DNA from: Chamaelirium japonicum
Taxonomy: Eukaryota; Streptophyta; Magnoliopsida; Liliales; Melanthiaceae
Length of the DNA: 64,000 nt
Assembly (NCBI GenBank): GCA_947650365.1
Contig: OX393550.1
Span: 73,437,478-73,501,477, forward strand
Reading direction: 5' to 3'
Shown: positions 24,808-39,504 of the stretch, piece after piece
How the letters are laid out: each line of letters opens with the position of its first letter
Position numbering within the stretch: position 1 is the first letter of the stretch
Notes under the pieces: model-generated
Told to the model about the DNA's origin: nothing
Seen by the model: only the letters and a program-made list of their open reading frames with translations
The model's database searches: none
Position numbers and translations under genes: made by a program

Positions 24808-27800
24808 TGTAACACCTGTGGTGTTAGATTTGAGAATAAAAGAAATCCTCCATGGCTAGTTTCGTCTTTTTGCAGCCAGACTTTTTCTTTGGGCTTTCTC
24901 CCAATAAATGGATCGTAAACCTATGAGATGTTTTATGTTCACATTCTCCGTAACTTCGAGCATGTCATGATGGTGCGTTCCGTGCAACGATCATGTGTAT
25001 GCGCAGTCAGTTTCTGCAGCCCGGCAGATAAACCCTAGAAAAACAATAATTGGTCGATAGTTGTAGCTGTTTTGTTTCTTGTAAGAGATCGGGTGATCGG
25101 ATCGTAACGAAACAAGATACGCTAGATGAGGCCTTGAGAGAGCCTTCCATTGAGCCTGAGTTAGGGTCGATCCGACACCCGGGTGAATAGTTATTGCTAT
25201 TTTGAGTTTTGGAGTCTTTCCTTCTTTTCGGGAGATCCAGAAGTCAGAAAATTATGTACCAAGCGCTAACGCGTTCATGTTGACGAGAACTTTCCAACGA
25301 ATCCTCTCGGGCCCAATTCCGACTTCCGGTTTGATAGTTACGACTTATTATTCTTTTCAACCCGGTTGATGGGCGAATCGCACCCGGATTCCAACCGAGC
25401 CCAGTTCAGGGCTTGGGACCGAGCCCGACCAGCCCTGGAGCCTACCTCCTGGTCTCCTAGCATAACTTAAGCTCTCCTGACCTCCCTCCCCAGTAATTTA
25501 AAATCCGAAATTCGGATGGGAATTATCGGACAGGATTGGGATGATGTATCGATCCCTATATTTCTTTCCTTATCTCTTCGCCTTAACCGACTCTATCCCC
25601 CCAACCCTTATCACCACAGCCGTACTTTTTCCCGTGATTATAAATAGAGATAGAGAGAGAACGAGAGGAGAGAGAGAGAACGGGAGAGAAAGAGAGAGAG
25701 AACGGGAGAGATAGAGAGAGAGAACGAGAGGAAGGGAGAGCGAACGGGATGCAAAGGGAGAGAGAACGGGATGCAGAGAGAGAGAGAGAGAGAGCGAGAG
25801 CCGGAGATGGAGAAGGAGGAGGGATCGAGGGAGACGGAGCAGCCGACCCGCCCCTCGTCGGAGCCCCGGTGAGCACGCCGAGACACCCCGCAGGTCAGCC
25901 CCCTCTCACCCTCCCATCCTCCTCCGCGACCCAACCCCGCGACCCCCCTTCCTCCTCCCATGCCGCGGCCCACACGGGCAGTGATCGCCGTCACCCCGAG
26001 CCCCTCCCCGGCGCACCACCACCGGCCGTAGACCCCGCGCGACCCACCCCGCCGTCCAAGCTTTTGGGGCTCCGATGACCGCTTCGGCCGCCTCCCCCTG
26101 CGCCTCCTCCGTGGGGGTGGTGCGGGAGAGGCCGGCCGAGCGCTCGCCGGCGCTCCAGGCCGCCCCTCCCGTCGGCCGCCGGCGCACAGGAACCAGCCCC
26201 CTCGGGTTGGTCTCGTGGAGAAGAAGGAGAGGGGGGGTAGTTTTGTATTTTCCAATGTTTTAATTAACCCCAGACCCGACTTGTTTAACCCTGAACCAGA
26301 CCCGACCCAACATGGCAATGCAGACCCGACCCAACCCAGCAGACCCAACCCAGAACAGTGAACCGGTCTGGTTCACCTGAACCAGACCCGTGAACCAGTG
26401 AATTTTGGTTCGACTGCCATTTCTCCGTCCGAACTCGAAATTGGACGAAACTAGCGCCATTTTGACCGGCTCGGAAAATACTACCTGTTGGCCATAGTTT
26501 ATCATAGTAATTGTATTGTTTAATACCCTGTTTTATCCTTGGACTGAATCTTATCGCGGTACCGTGGTTTGACCGCCGTTTCATTGTCCGAACTCGGATT
26601 CAGACGAAACCAGCGGCATTGTGCTCAGAATATTGAGTCCCACCTATCAAACCTAGAAGATAACCCTAGAACCCCTTCTACCCTAGCAATCCAGCCATGT
26701 GATCGGTTTCACCGGTTCTACGTGGTTTGACCCGAAACCATCCGACCGAAGTCGGATTCCAGCGAAACTAGAACCATTGGAAAGGGTTCTTCGAGCCCGA
26801 TTCGATGAGTAGGTTTAGCTTCTGTTTACTTGATTGGCCTAGTATTGTTTAGGTTCGAGTTCTTCAGTCGCACGGATTTGCGTGCTGTCGACTCAATATT
26901 GGTCCCCTATCGAGGGTGCCCGACTATCTTTGGCATAGAACCCTCGTCGTTGATTCTTCTGTTTTAATCGATAGCATTGTGATATAGAGCTGTGCATGTT
27001 ATCAGACTGTGATTGTGGTGATCCAACGGAGGCGGATCAGAAGCAACTAGCAAGCCGGAGTCGTGTGCGATTGACAACCAGGTGACATCTACTACCCTTG
27101 CGTGGTCTTTAATAGTGGGAAATGAGAATGACTAAGGGTAGGTGTCCATGACACTGCATGCGGTCCCCGCCGGGCATCGTCACATGTGGTCAAGTGGACC
27201 CCGCCTTGCATGCGGAGTCGCGAGTCCGGCGACGCATGCTTAAAATATTAATAAAATAATAATAATGATTGCTAGCTTTTGATTGTATGGACACCGTAAT
27301 TAGGTTTCCCTTAAATTAAATAATAAATTGAATAACTAATAATTATCGAGGCCCACCCTCCTGAGAGGAGTATGGCAACCCTAGCACACGGGTCATCGGG
27401 ATGAGTGTCTTACTTTATTTATTTATTATGTCGCATGGGTTGCGAGAGCAGTACGAGATCAGGGGTAAATTGTTGAAAATTGTTAAACATTAAATATACC
27501 CTTTGTAACTTCAGTATATATGTTGAAAGATGTTATATGAGAATCTACCTGATTAGAGGGTAGGGACCCCGTGCGCGCAAGGGCCGTGAACCACCCTGCG
27601 CGTATAGCCGAAGTTAAGTAGGTTAGGGGTCACGGGCAAGGGTTGTGGTAAAGCCAATAGGTGGTGCCCTCGAGTAGGGATTGGCCTAGCAACCCTGTCC
27701 CGGGGAGTTGTAGTCCCCATAGTAAAGCAAGTTGGGCGGTAGAGCTCCACCGTGAAAGACGGGAAACCCCTTATGATCATCTGGGTGACTAGTGCATGGT

Positions 27801-28963
27801 GTTGGTGGATGCACGGCGAGAGAGTTGGCCCTCTACATCGAAATAAAAGGCCCTATAGTAATGCCCGACCGGGGGCAGGATGAACAAAATATCCGGGGTT
27901 CACATTTTGATGGTGTGTGTTTTATCTATATATGAATTTAGAATCGAGTGACTGTTTACATGATGACTTCGTGACTTTATCTGAACGTCTTATTTAATTT
28001 GTTCTTTAATGTTGTAGAACATTGAATGGACTTTATGTTAGATAACCTAGTGACAGTAGGAATTGCACGTGAATATAGACAACTGATAGGTTTAGGTATC
28101 ATTTTGTAAACATTGATCATACTAGAACTGCTATATTATATCTTAATTTATTACAATTGGTCGTCTCATATTATTAAAGACTATTAGGATGTCACTAGCC
28201 ATTAATTTGGCTAATCTCCCAATTTCCTATTGGGGGCTACTCTTTCCCACGAGTAGGCTCAGTTGCAGGTCCAGAAGCTCAGGAGTAGCAGTAGGATTTC
28301 AGAGGCGGAGTTAGAGTTGCAGTGTTACCTTTCTGCTTAGTACGTTAATCTTGTAGTCTTTTCTCTTCAGACATTGTAATTGTATTGGAATAAGAGTTCT
28401 TATCGGTTAGTTAGTATTCGATGGTTGTAGTTGCAATGGTTCCAGCTGAATTCTTTTGGGTAGGCCTCTCCTCAAGGCCCCAAGCCTAGGATAGATCATG
28501 ATGAAAATATAACTGCATATAAATGACTAAATTGATTAACCCTATAGATAGGAACCCTAGACTGGTGCACTTGAGTGTTAGGTAGTGGGTAAAATCACTT
28601 GGCTAGCCGTAGGAGGCTTGAGCCTCGTGCTCCCTTAGATAGACTCCTGTCAGTATGTAGTGGCACCGACAGGTCACTCATATTGAGAGGATATAACTTT
28701 TGAAGGTTGAGCTTGACTAGATAATATCTTCTCTCTGTTGATAATTTCTCTTTCTTTGCTTTTTAATAAAAATGTTTTTCGAAAAATCAAATTTAAAAGA
28801 TCCCCCTCTTGTTTCTCCCTCCTTCTTGTTTTTCATATTAGAGAGCGTAGAAGAAGCCCTGTGAGAACCCAAATTGGTGTAATCAATTGACCAGACCCAA
28901 AACCCTCTTCTTTTTCTCATCTCACACCCCAGGGATCGGTCTTCAGATTTCTGGGGTGTGATA
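24808..28963 (+). repeat. 3' LTR of the LARD-like element
   Basis: This is the direct repeat of 17648-21768. It differs by scattered substitutions and by about 38 extra bases near 27883-27921. Its TATA box is at 25639-25646. It ends GGTGTGATA, so the terminal CA has become TA. Confidence 0.9.
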
Positions 28964-28968
28964 GTATC

Positions 28969-29307
28969 TCCGTAGTATGAGAGATTATGAGTTAGTTTAC
29001 TCTTCACAGGAACTAGAAGGCGGTGTGGCTCAAGAAGTTTCTCACGGACTTAGGATGTGTACCAGGAACTCAAGATCATATTGTCTTTTATTGTGACAAT
29101 AGTGGAGCAGTAGCACAATGCAAGGGGCCAAGATATCACCAAAAGAATAAGCAGATTGAGCGAAAATACTACATTATCCGGGACCTGCAGAAGCGAGAGG
29201 AGGTAGCAGTGACTTAGGTGGCATCTGCAGATAACATGGCGGACCCATTCACAAAAGCGTTACCGACCAAGCCTTTTGAGAAGCACGTGGATGCTATAGG
29301 AGTTAAG
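28969..29307 (+). pseudogene. Copia RNase H, 3' part (internal deletion)
   Basis: Beyond the LARD the frame resumes as (KYL)RSMRDYELVYSSQELEG, then VWLKKFLTDLG, YCDNSGAVAQCKGPR, QIERKYYIIRDLQKRE and ASADNMADPFTKALP. Between ELEG and VWLKKFL the usual central RNase H block of roughly 65-70 residues is missing, including the TDSDF and STMEAEY motifs. This deletion is separate from the LARD insertion. A stop occurs at about 29215. Confidence 0.85.
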
Positions 29308-29327
29308 ACTGTCATTCCTCGCTTGGC

Positions 29328-29339
29328 AAAGTGGGCGAT
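29328..29339 (+). other. Polypurine tract of the copia element
   Basis: AAAGTGGGCGAT lies directly before the 3' LTR start TGTTGTAG. Copia elements usually have AAGTGGGAGAT here, so one purine has become C. Confidence 0.7.
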
Positions 29340-31487
29340 TGTTGTAGTTCGTGTGTCTGAGCGTGAATTTTCTGTATTAACATTAATAAAGATGACTTTG
29401 GTTATTGCTTTTATTAGAATACTACTTTTGTGTATGTTAATTCATATATATTATAAAGGACCCTAGGGAACATAGTAGGCCATTAAGGCGCATGGTGGAT
29501 CCATGCTTGAGAGACCCAGTGGACCAGTTCTGTGTAGACCTATAACTAGTTCACAGCTTTGGTGATATCGATCGTTTCACCGAGAATAAGTTGTTGGTAA
29601 GTAGAGGATGTGGTGAAGTCTCCACCACAGGAACGTGGGATTTCCATTCACCTAACTAAGCATGATGATCGTGTTGAACAGGAACCAATACGGTGCACAG
29701 TTCAGTGATTCAGATACTGGTGCATAAACCGTCTTACTACTATAGATAATCTGTCCTTAACCCTGAGGGACCATGTACACTGGGCCAACTAGTTGAGTGG
29801 TGCTTTGATGTGGCAACGTGCGCGGACCTTCCATAGTCCAATACCACGGTACGTTGGGTTACCCGGTTGATGCTTGAGTGGCATACTATCCCTACAGGTT
29901 ATCCGATGTCCAGTATTGGATGGATGTGTTTTGATGAGTCAATCTGTCCACACAATTAGTCCAGGCTTAGTGGTTGTCAGTATGACTGACGACGTTCCGG
30001 ATACTAGGGATAGCACCGGAAGGTGTGGGGTGTTATAGATGACAAGTCATCAAATCCTAGTCAGATGATCGATCGGGATCTGACGGTGCTCCTCACTGCT
30101 CGAGTCGAATCATGGCACTAGTAATAGGAGGGACTAAGGATTATCAGAGTATAGTAGAGAACAGGGTTACGAGGGAGTAACATAAGTTTAGCATCACTAG
30201 AGTTCAACTCGTGTCGCACTCTAGGTGGCTACGCGGGTTGATTAGATTAGGGCTGATAAACGGAACTTTCGATATGTCATCGGAACAGTTAATCAGGGAT
30301 CCGGTTGAAGCTAGAGATCCTGAACCCTGAAGGTTCCATCTTGTCGTTACGTATAGGAATTGTTCCCCAATCTGGTTGGATACGTTGGATGCAAAGTAGC
30401 GTGATGGAGCGCAAGCCCGGAGCCTAAGAACCTAATTCACATGTGTTAGGGGCCGTAGGGGTATTTTGGTAAATACTAAAATATGACTCAGAACATATTG
30501 AATATGGATCTTAAAATGAGTGGAATAATTCCAGAAGCTCATAGACACTAACGGAACTCGATTCCAAGTAGCGCACCTCACTCAATCTCTCTTATAGTGT
30601 TTCACTTTTCGTAAATGACGTTTTCATCTAGCTTCACGATAGACATGGAGAAACCCTAAAACCGACACCCCCCCCCCCTCATCCCATCCCCTTGGGGTCA
30701 GCCCTATCTTGCGTAAAGCACTTGGGGACCGACCCTATAAGAGGATTAGAGAGAGAGGGGGCCGGCCCTAGTGCCTCCCTTCCTAAAACCTAGAGACGGA
30801 ACTAGAATTTATGTTGGGAGGGGCCAAAGCAAAATAATTTAATTTTGGGAGGGGCCAAAGCATGAACCAAAAAAATAAAACACTAAGATTCAAGACTTTT
30901 ACTACATAATTTTTTTTTAAAAAAATAATTGAGGGTGGCCATGGCCCCCCTTAGCCCTTACATAGTTCCGTCCCTGCTAAAACCCGAACCCCCCTCTCTC
31001 CTCTCCCTCTTTGTGCTTTCAGCCAAGGAAGAAAGAAGAAGAAGAAAGAAAAAGAAGGAGAGGAACGGGAAGGAAGAAGAGAGAAAGAGAAGGGGGAGAT
31101 CTCGTGGCTCACCATCGTCTTCGCAACAAATTCATCCGTCGGCTCGAAGTCCATGTACACAAAGATATGACTTCGAGGATTCCTCCCTATGCAAATGACA
31201 AGGTGTCATTCGACAGTTTCCCTTGCAATTCACATGCGGTTCATTATCGTTTCATTCTCTTCGGATTATAGATCCACAAGGTATGATGATTCTAAACACC
31301 TAACTAGATACATGCATGTCTTCCGTAGATCGTAGTATGCCTCTAGGGTGTCCGTACATATGATAAGATTATAGATTTGCATGTAGATTGTTTTGTAGAA
31401 ATAATTGTAATGAAACATACACCGTGAGATCTTCGGATTTATCTTTTGCTTCCGCTGTGACTCTGATTATAGGATTTAATTCCAACA
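29340..31487 (+). repeat. 3' LTR of the copia element
   Basis: This 2148-bp LTR is collinear with 10441-12294 apart from about 80 bp near 29405-29485 that the 5' LTR lacks and the inserted MITE at 30791-30976. It ends TCCAACA, followed by the target-site copy TTTAG. Confidence 0.9.
30791..30976. mobile_element. hAT-like MITE in the copia 3' LTR
   Basis: The 186-bp insertion has 14-bp terminal inverted repeats: TAGAGACGGAACTA at the left, CAGGGACGGAACTA at the right after complementing. A perfect 8-bp duplication CTAAAACC lies at 30783-30790 and 30977-30984. The other LTR has one uninterrupted CTAAAACC at 11782-11789. An 8-bp duplication and CAGGGACGGA-type ends are typical of hAT elements. 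It has no coding capacity. Confidence 0.9.
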
Positions 31488-33125
31488 TTTAGTAGCCTCC
31501 ACATGGAGCAAGGGACCTTTCCTTTTATTCTTCCCCCTCACAAGAGCAACTTGCCATCCTTCCTAACAAGATCCATGCCCGAAACCTCATGAACTATAGA
31601 ACCTCACAAGATCCATGCCCGGAACCCCTTTAGTATTAGCCCTTATAGGATGTGCTTACATGCCCCTTCACTGTGATCAAAAGAATTGCACACCCGACAC
31701 TGAGAAGGCTTACAAATCTTCTGCACTGAGTTGAAATTTCCTTTATCATCATAGGCATCAACCTCATAAGGAAGATCACGCTCGATGTTGATTTGCACAC
31801 AAATTCAGGCATAGATGAGTCGTCCTCCTTCTTTCTTAGTCAACACATCAGGTGTAGGCTTGTCCATGTTGGTTGGGTGACCAACAACACTCCCCATCTA
31901 TACTATATACTAAAATGGAAGCCTCTCACCGGTGTTGTAACACGTGGACGTCTTTTAAAGAGTTAGAATTCTTTCGTGTGTGAACAAGCTTTCTTTTAAA
32001 TACATTTAAAAATCTACCATAAAGATGATAAATTTTCATTCAATTGTATTTAATGATCATTTGATGTTAATCTCTCTCTCTCTCTCTCTCTCTCTAACAA
32101 GTGAATCACACTCACTTCAGATTTCACACTTCTTCCAACAGTTGCGATGTCGTCTTTGCCAAATGGCGTGCATCAAGCACATTCGGGCATTGCCCGGGTT
32201 TCTTACTAGTTCGACATAATATTTCCCAAGACCATAGTTCCTCATTAGAATTAAGGATGCGGACCCAAAGGGAGACTTTAGCGAGAATATCCCTACCACT
32301 TTGTAAATCCCTTGCCAATCGCTTGAGGATCACCGGCCTATATACCCTGGAAATGCCAACGTTCCCCCATCAAGGACCCTAAGGAAATCCATCTCATCAG
32401 CAAGTTTAAAAATAAAGATACCATTATCACGCAAAATGACCTCGAAACCTTCCTTAGGCTGCCAAAGACGGGACATTGTAGCCTTTAACTGAGGGAGAAG
32501 GGTCTTCTACCAAGCACATCTCCCACAAGAGCATTTGCCCAATAACTTCTGTTCTTGTCAAGCTCAGCCTTCAGCAAATAGCCACTCGCTTGCCATTAAT
32601 AAGCCAATTTCATATCTGCAACAGAGATCTCTGAGAGGGGAAAAACCATAGACACCTGATTTCTGAAGCCAAGGATTCACCAACCCTGATGCAGCAGAAC
32701 CCACACAATCAGCAACAGGATTCTGCACTTCAACATCCACTCTACCCATAGACATAGATGACAATGGAACCCCAAGAATCCGAGGGCTATGAAGAGAAAA
32801 TAGTAGGGGTGGAAACTCATGATCTGCCCTCTTAGCTGTTTGAGCAGTACCAGCCCCAACAGATGAAGCAAGTGGCTTAGACATTTCCTCAAACACGGGC
32901 TGGGCAGAAATTCCTGCAGAGCAGAGTAAAGCAGAATGAGGAGCACTTGCACCAGTAGAAGATCCGGCCTCTCCCCACTTACGCAAACCAGCTCCATCCC
33001 TGGAAGCATCATCCGAAATCAAAGAAGAAACAGGGTTCAGCAAGGCTCCAAGAGAGGGCTGTTCAGAAAGGGTGCCAGAGGTAGGGGGAACGATCTCTTG
33101 AAGACCACCAACAGCACTTCCCACA
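31488..33125 (-). pseudogene. LINE (L1-type) ORF1 with DUF4283 and zinc knuckle, copy 1
   Basis: Read on the minus strand from about 33124: a low-complexity N-terminal half, then a DUF4283-like region. In copy 1 this region is frame-broken: AELDKNRSYWANALVGDVLGRR, a GF(E)VILRDNG-like segment and KRLARDLQSGRDILAKVSLWV. A CCHC knuckle CRVCNSFDHSEGAC lies near 31660-31700. Such ORF1 proteins bind RNA in L1-type LINEs. A Helitron (31897-32209) splits it, and the copia element separates its C-terminal tail (10082-10440). The paralogue is at 57285-58680. Confidence 0.75.
31897..32209 (+). mobile_element. Non-autonomous Helitron, 313 bp
   Basis: The insert starts TCTATACTATATAC and ends CTAG. It lies between A (31896) and T (32210) with no target duplication. 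About 14 bases before the end is a short hairpin CGGGC-ATT-GCCCG. All four are defining Helitron features. The paralogue at 58035-58036 holds the uninterrupted A-T. It contains a CT microsatellite (32072-32095) and no Rep/helicase gene. Confidence 0.88.
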
Positions 33126-33754
33126 GCATGGGCCGAAGGGCTCTGATGCTTACTTACTATAAAATGAAGAGGTGGGACATAGGGGGGGGGGGGGGGGGGG
33201 GGGGGGGGGGGCGCTGATTAAATCCCATGTAAACTTTACAAGAACACCCTAGTGAATAAAGGAGAACAACTTCCCTATGATCTTGAGTCCCTTCCTTTCC
33301 TCTTTCTCCTATCCTCGCTGCTTACTCTCCAACATCAAGCAGAAAGCGTCCCTATTCAGGATCCAGACAACGTGTAAACAGTCCAAGTTCTACCGCCTCA
33401 ACATCTTCACCGAGCATCATCAACTCGCACCTGCACCAAGGAGAGAAGAAGGGAGGAAGAGCCATCTCCAGCAAAATCACACCATCGATCTTGTGGGTAA
33501 GGTTTGCTCCGAAAAATCGTACCCATGGCAATTCTCATGGCTCTAGGTACACCATTTTCAATTAAAGATCTATCACTAAGAACAGACCTATGCATGAATT
33601 TTTGGAGATACAATGCTAACATACATCTTTGCTAAGTCAATATATGTCAATTCCAGTTGGTGGTAAGGTAGAGATAATGATCACAAATTTCAAGTCTGAA
33701 ACATTTAATTATATTGATGCCATATACAATATACATTATATTCTCATGAAATTT
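33126..33754. other. Spacer between LINE ORF1 and kinase B
   Basis: This probably includes the LINE 5' leader and, from about 33540, the 3' flank shared by the three kinase genes (compare 700-918 and 58685-58887). A run of 30 G lies at 33182-33211 and may be a sequencing or assembly artefact. No gene is seen. Confidence 0.5.
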
Positions 33755-36885
<3,131 letters not shown>

Positions 36886-38251
36886 ACATGTGTGGAAAAC
36901 AAGTTGGTCATGGACTGTGATTTTGGTTCTAATTGAATCATAATGATACAGGCTAGAATGAAATTCCCTGAGATAGAATTGGGGTTTGCTGACTGAAAAG
37001 AATCGTCCTGGATACCTTGAGGTTACCTCCACCCCAAAAAAAAAATGCCTTGTGGTTGCCAAGGTCAATCAAACAATTCAAAGTAAATTACTTGTGGGCC
37101 TTATATTCCTTCGTGGGCATGGATCCTCAGAGATTTTAATCTTAAAGGATCAGATAGGTTGAAGTCAAATCTAAATCACAGTCGTTCGATTGCATATGAT
37201 ATGGGACTGAGTGTGATTCAGCGATCGAGTTTGAAATAATGGATGGTTGTCATTCAGTTTTGGCTTTAATCTATCTGACATTTCCCTGAGATCGAATTGG
37301 GGTTTGCTGACTGAAAAGAATCGTCCTTGATACCTTGAGGTTGCCTCCACCAAAAAAAAAAAACCTGGTGGTTGCCAAGGTCAAACAATTCAAAGTAAAT
37401 TAATTGTGGGCCTTACGTTATGGAGCCTCTGAGATTATAATTTATAGGATTAGATAAGTTGAAGCCAAATATAAATCATAATGGTTCGTTTGCATATGAT
37501 ATGGGACTGAGTGTGATTCAGTGATCAAGTTTGAAATAACAGATGGTTGTCATTCAGTTTTGACTTTAATCTATCTGATTCTTTGTAACCATAACTCTTT
37601 CGTTATCTCTTTCAGCATGATTAGGAGTGGGAGGGAAAATCTAACTGTGTAGATGAAGTCATGCATGACATCTGATACCTATATGGCCCAAGTAGTCGTC
37701 GGGAAATTTATTTTTTAACATATGACCCAAGCATTCGGTGGAATTTCTTTTTTAAAATATAAAATTCTCAATGAATACTTTGGTCATATGACATATGATA
37801 CCCATATGGCATACGTATTTGTTGAGAATTTCTTTGGGTGGAGCTATATACAGCCCACCAACTACTTTTGTCCAAGGCCGTCTCAATAAGAGGTGAGGAC
37901 TAAGATGAAACTTAGACTCAGGCATTTTATGTAATATATTTATACAAATTATTTTATAAAAATTTTACTATAATTATTTGTTGGTTTGGATTCAAAACCT
38001 CTAATAATTTGTAGGAGCTGGGTCAATACTAGGTAGCCAACTAGTTTACCAGCTTTAGGTGGCATCCGTCTAGGACTTATCCTATGGCCCCCACAAAAAT
38101 GCTCCCAACAATGAGGACCTGCCAGCACTCCAAATCGCGTGGAGTTGGCATCAAAAGTTGGCAAACGAATTGGCTATACAGCATTACTCAGGTTTTAATA
38201 AGGATTAAGGGAATCAAACTAATGGGGATATTTTCAAAAAATACACAACAA
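36886..38251. other. 5' flank of kinase B
   Basis: The flank is homologous to 4096-4600 of copy A but expanded by a tandem duplication (36965-37580). From 37700 to 38251 it is AT-rich with no gene. The sequence 37557-38251 recurs after the N gap. Confidence 0.6.
36965..37580. repeat. Tandem duplication of about 318 bp upstream of kinase B
   Basis: TCCCTGAGAT(A/C)GAATTGGGG starts at 36965 and again at 37283. Both units continue through GAAAAGAATCGTCC, an A-run, AACAATTCAAAGTAAATTA and GATGGTTGTCATTCAGTTTT. Copy A has this unit once (about 4175-4480). Confidence 0.8.
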
Positions 38252-39422
38252 NNNNNNNNNNNNNNNNNNNNNNNNNNNNNNNNNNNNNNNNNNNNNNNNN
38301 NNNNNNNNNNNNNNNNNNNNNNNNNNNNNNNNNNNNNNNNNNNNNNNNNNNNNNNNNNNNNNNNNNNNNNNNNNNNNNNNNNNNNNNNNNNNNNNNNNNN
38401 NNNNNNNNNNNNNNNNNNNNNNNNNNNNNNNNNNNNNNNNNNNNNNNNNNNNNNNNNNNNNNNNNNNNNNNNNNNNNNNNNNNNNNNNNNNNNNNNNNNN
38501 NNNNNNNNNNNNNNNNNNNNNNNNNNNNNNNNNNNNNNNNNNNNNNNNNNNNNNNNNNNNNNNNNNNNNNNNNNNNNNNNNNNNNNNNNNNNNNNNNNNN
38601 NNNNNNNNNNNNNNNNNNNNNNNNNNNNNNNNNNNNNNNNNNNNNNNNNNNNNNNNNNNNNNNNNNNNNNNNNNNNNNNNNNNNNNNNNNNNNNNNNNNN
38701 NNNNNNNNNNNNNNNNNNNNNNNNNNNNNNNNNNNNNNNNNNNNNNNNNNNACACTAGATCGCGTGTTTTTTGACTTTAATCTATCTGATTCTTTGAAAC
38801 CATAACTCTTTCGTTATCTCTTTCAGCATGATTAGGAGTGGGAGGGAAAATCTAACTGTGTAGATGAAGTCATGCATGACATCTGATACCTATATGGCCC
38901 AAGTAGTCGTCGGGAAATTTATTTTTTAACATATGACCCAAGCATTCGGTGGAATTTCTTTTTTAAAATATAAAATTCTCAATGAATACTTTGTTGAGAA
39001 TTTCTTTGGGTGGAGCTATATACAGCCCACCAACTACTTTTGTCCAAGGCCGTCTCAATAAGAGGTGAGGACTAAGATGAAACTTAGACTCAGGCATTTT
39101 ATGTAATATATTTATACAAATTATTTTATAAAAATTTTACTATAATTATTTGTTGATTTGGATTCAAAACCTCTAATAATTTGTAGGAGCTGGGTCAATA
39201 CTAGGTAGCCAACTAGTTTACCAGCTTTAGGTGGCATCCGTCTAGGACTTATCCTATGGCCCCCACAAAAATGCTCCCAGACAATGAGGACCTGCCAGCA
39301 CTCCAAATCGCGTGGAGTTGGCATCAAAAGTTGGCAAACGAATTGGCTATACAGCATTACTCAGGTTTTAATAAGGATTAAGGGAATCAAACTAATGGGG
39401 ATCTTTTCAAAAAATACACAAC

Positions 39423-39425
<3 letters not shown>
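37557..39425. repeat. Near-identical direct repeats of about 0.65-0.7 kb flanking an assembly gap
   Basis: 37557-38251 and about 38768-39425 match almost base for base. They differ by an indel: the left copy has about 50 extra bases around 37780-37830 with a second TTGTTGAGAATTTC context. Both end at ATACACAACAA. The left copy stops there at the gap, and the right copy runs on into a GA microsatellite. Confidence 0.85.
38252..38751. other. Assembly gap, 500 N
   Basis: Exactly 500 undetermined bases, a conventional placeholder length. No sequence statement is possible here. Confidence 0.99.

Positions 39426-39504
<79 letters not shown>

Larger units (their letters stand above)
17648..28963 (+). 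mobile_element. LARD-like LTR retrotransposon nested in the copia element
   Basis: It has very long LTRs (17648-21768 and 24808-28963, about 4.12 and 4.16 kb) and a 3.0-kb internal region without recognisable coding sequence. The perfect 5-bp target-site duplication is GTATC, at 17643-17647 and 28964-28968. LTRs start TGTAACACC and end TGACA (left) or TGATA (right). Long LTRs around a short non-coding interior are the definition of a large retrotransposon derivative (LARD), which depends on enzymes of other elements. The 3' interior ends in a frame like EFSGRNFF before the LTR, recalling the pol end of chromovirus-type gypsy elements. This suggests a gypsy origin. The LTRs are visibly more alike than those of the host copia, as the nesting requires. 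Confidence 0.9.
10441..31487 (+). mobile_element. Ty1/copia LTR retrotransposon with a nested LARD-like element
   Basis: The element runs from a 5' LTR (10441-12294) through PBS, leader, gag, protease, integrase, RT and RNase H to a PPT and 3' LTR (29340-31487). LTRs begin TGTTGTAG and end CCAACA. Target-site duplication is CTTTG on the left and TTTAG on the right. The uninterrupted paralogous site at about 57627 reads CTTAG, so each copy carries one substitution. The gene order (integrase before RT) places it in Ty1/copia. The coding region is interrupted at 17648-28963 by a younger element and is full of stops, so it is not autonomous now. It lies inside the C-terminal part of a LINE ORF1. 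Confidence 0.92.

Noticed and set aside
37068..37068. Upstream in-frame Met of copy B (61 extra residues) and of copy C (62080, 18 extra residues)
   Set aside because: The extensions are not shared among copies and would place the signal peptide internally; [10 protein letters not shown] is conserved in all three.
38084..38758. Open frames across 38234-38758
   Set aside because: They consist of undetermined bases of the assembly gap.
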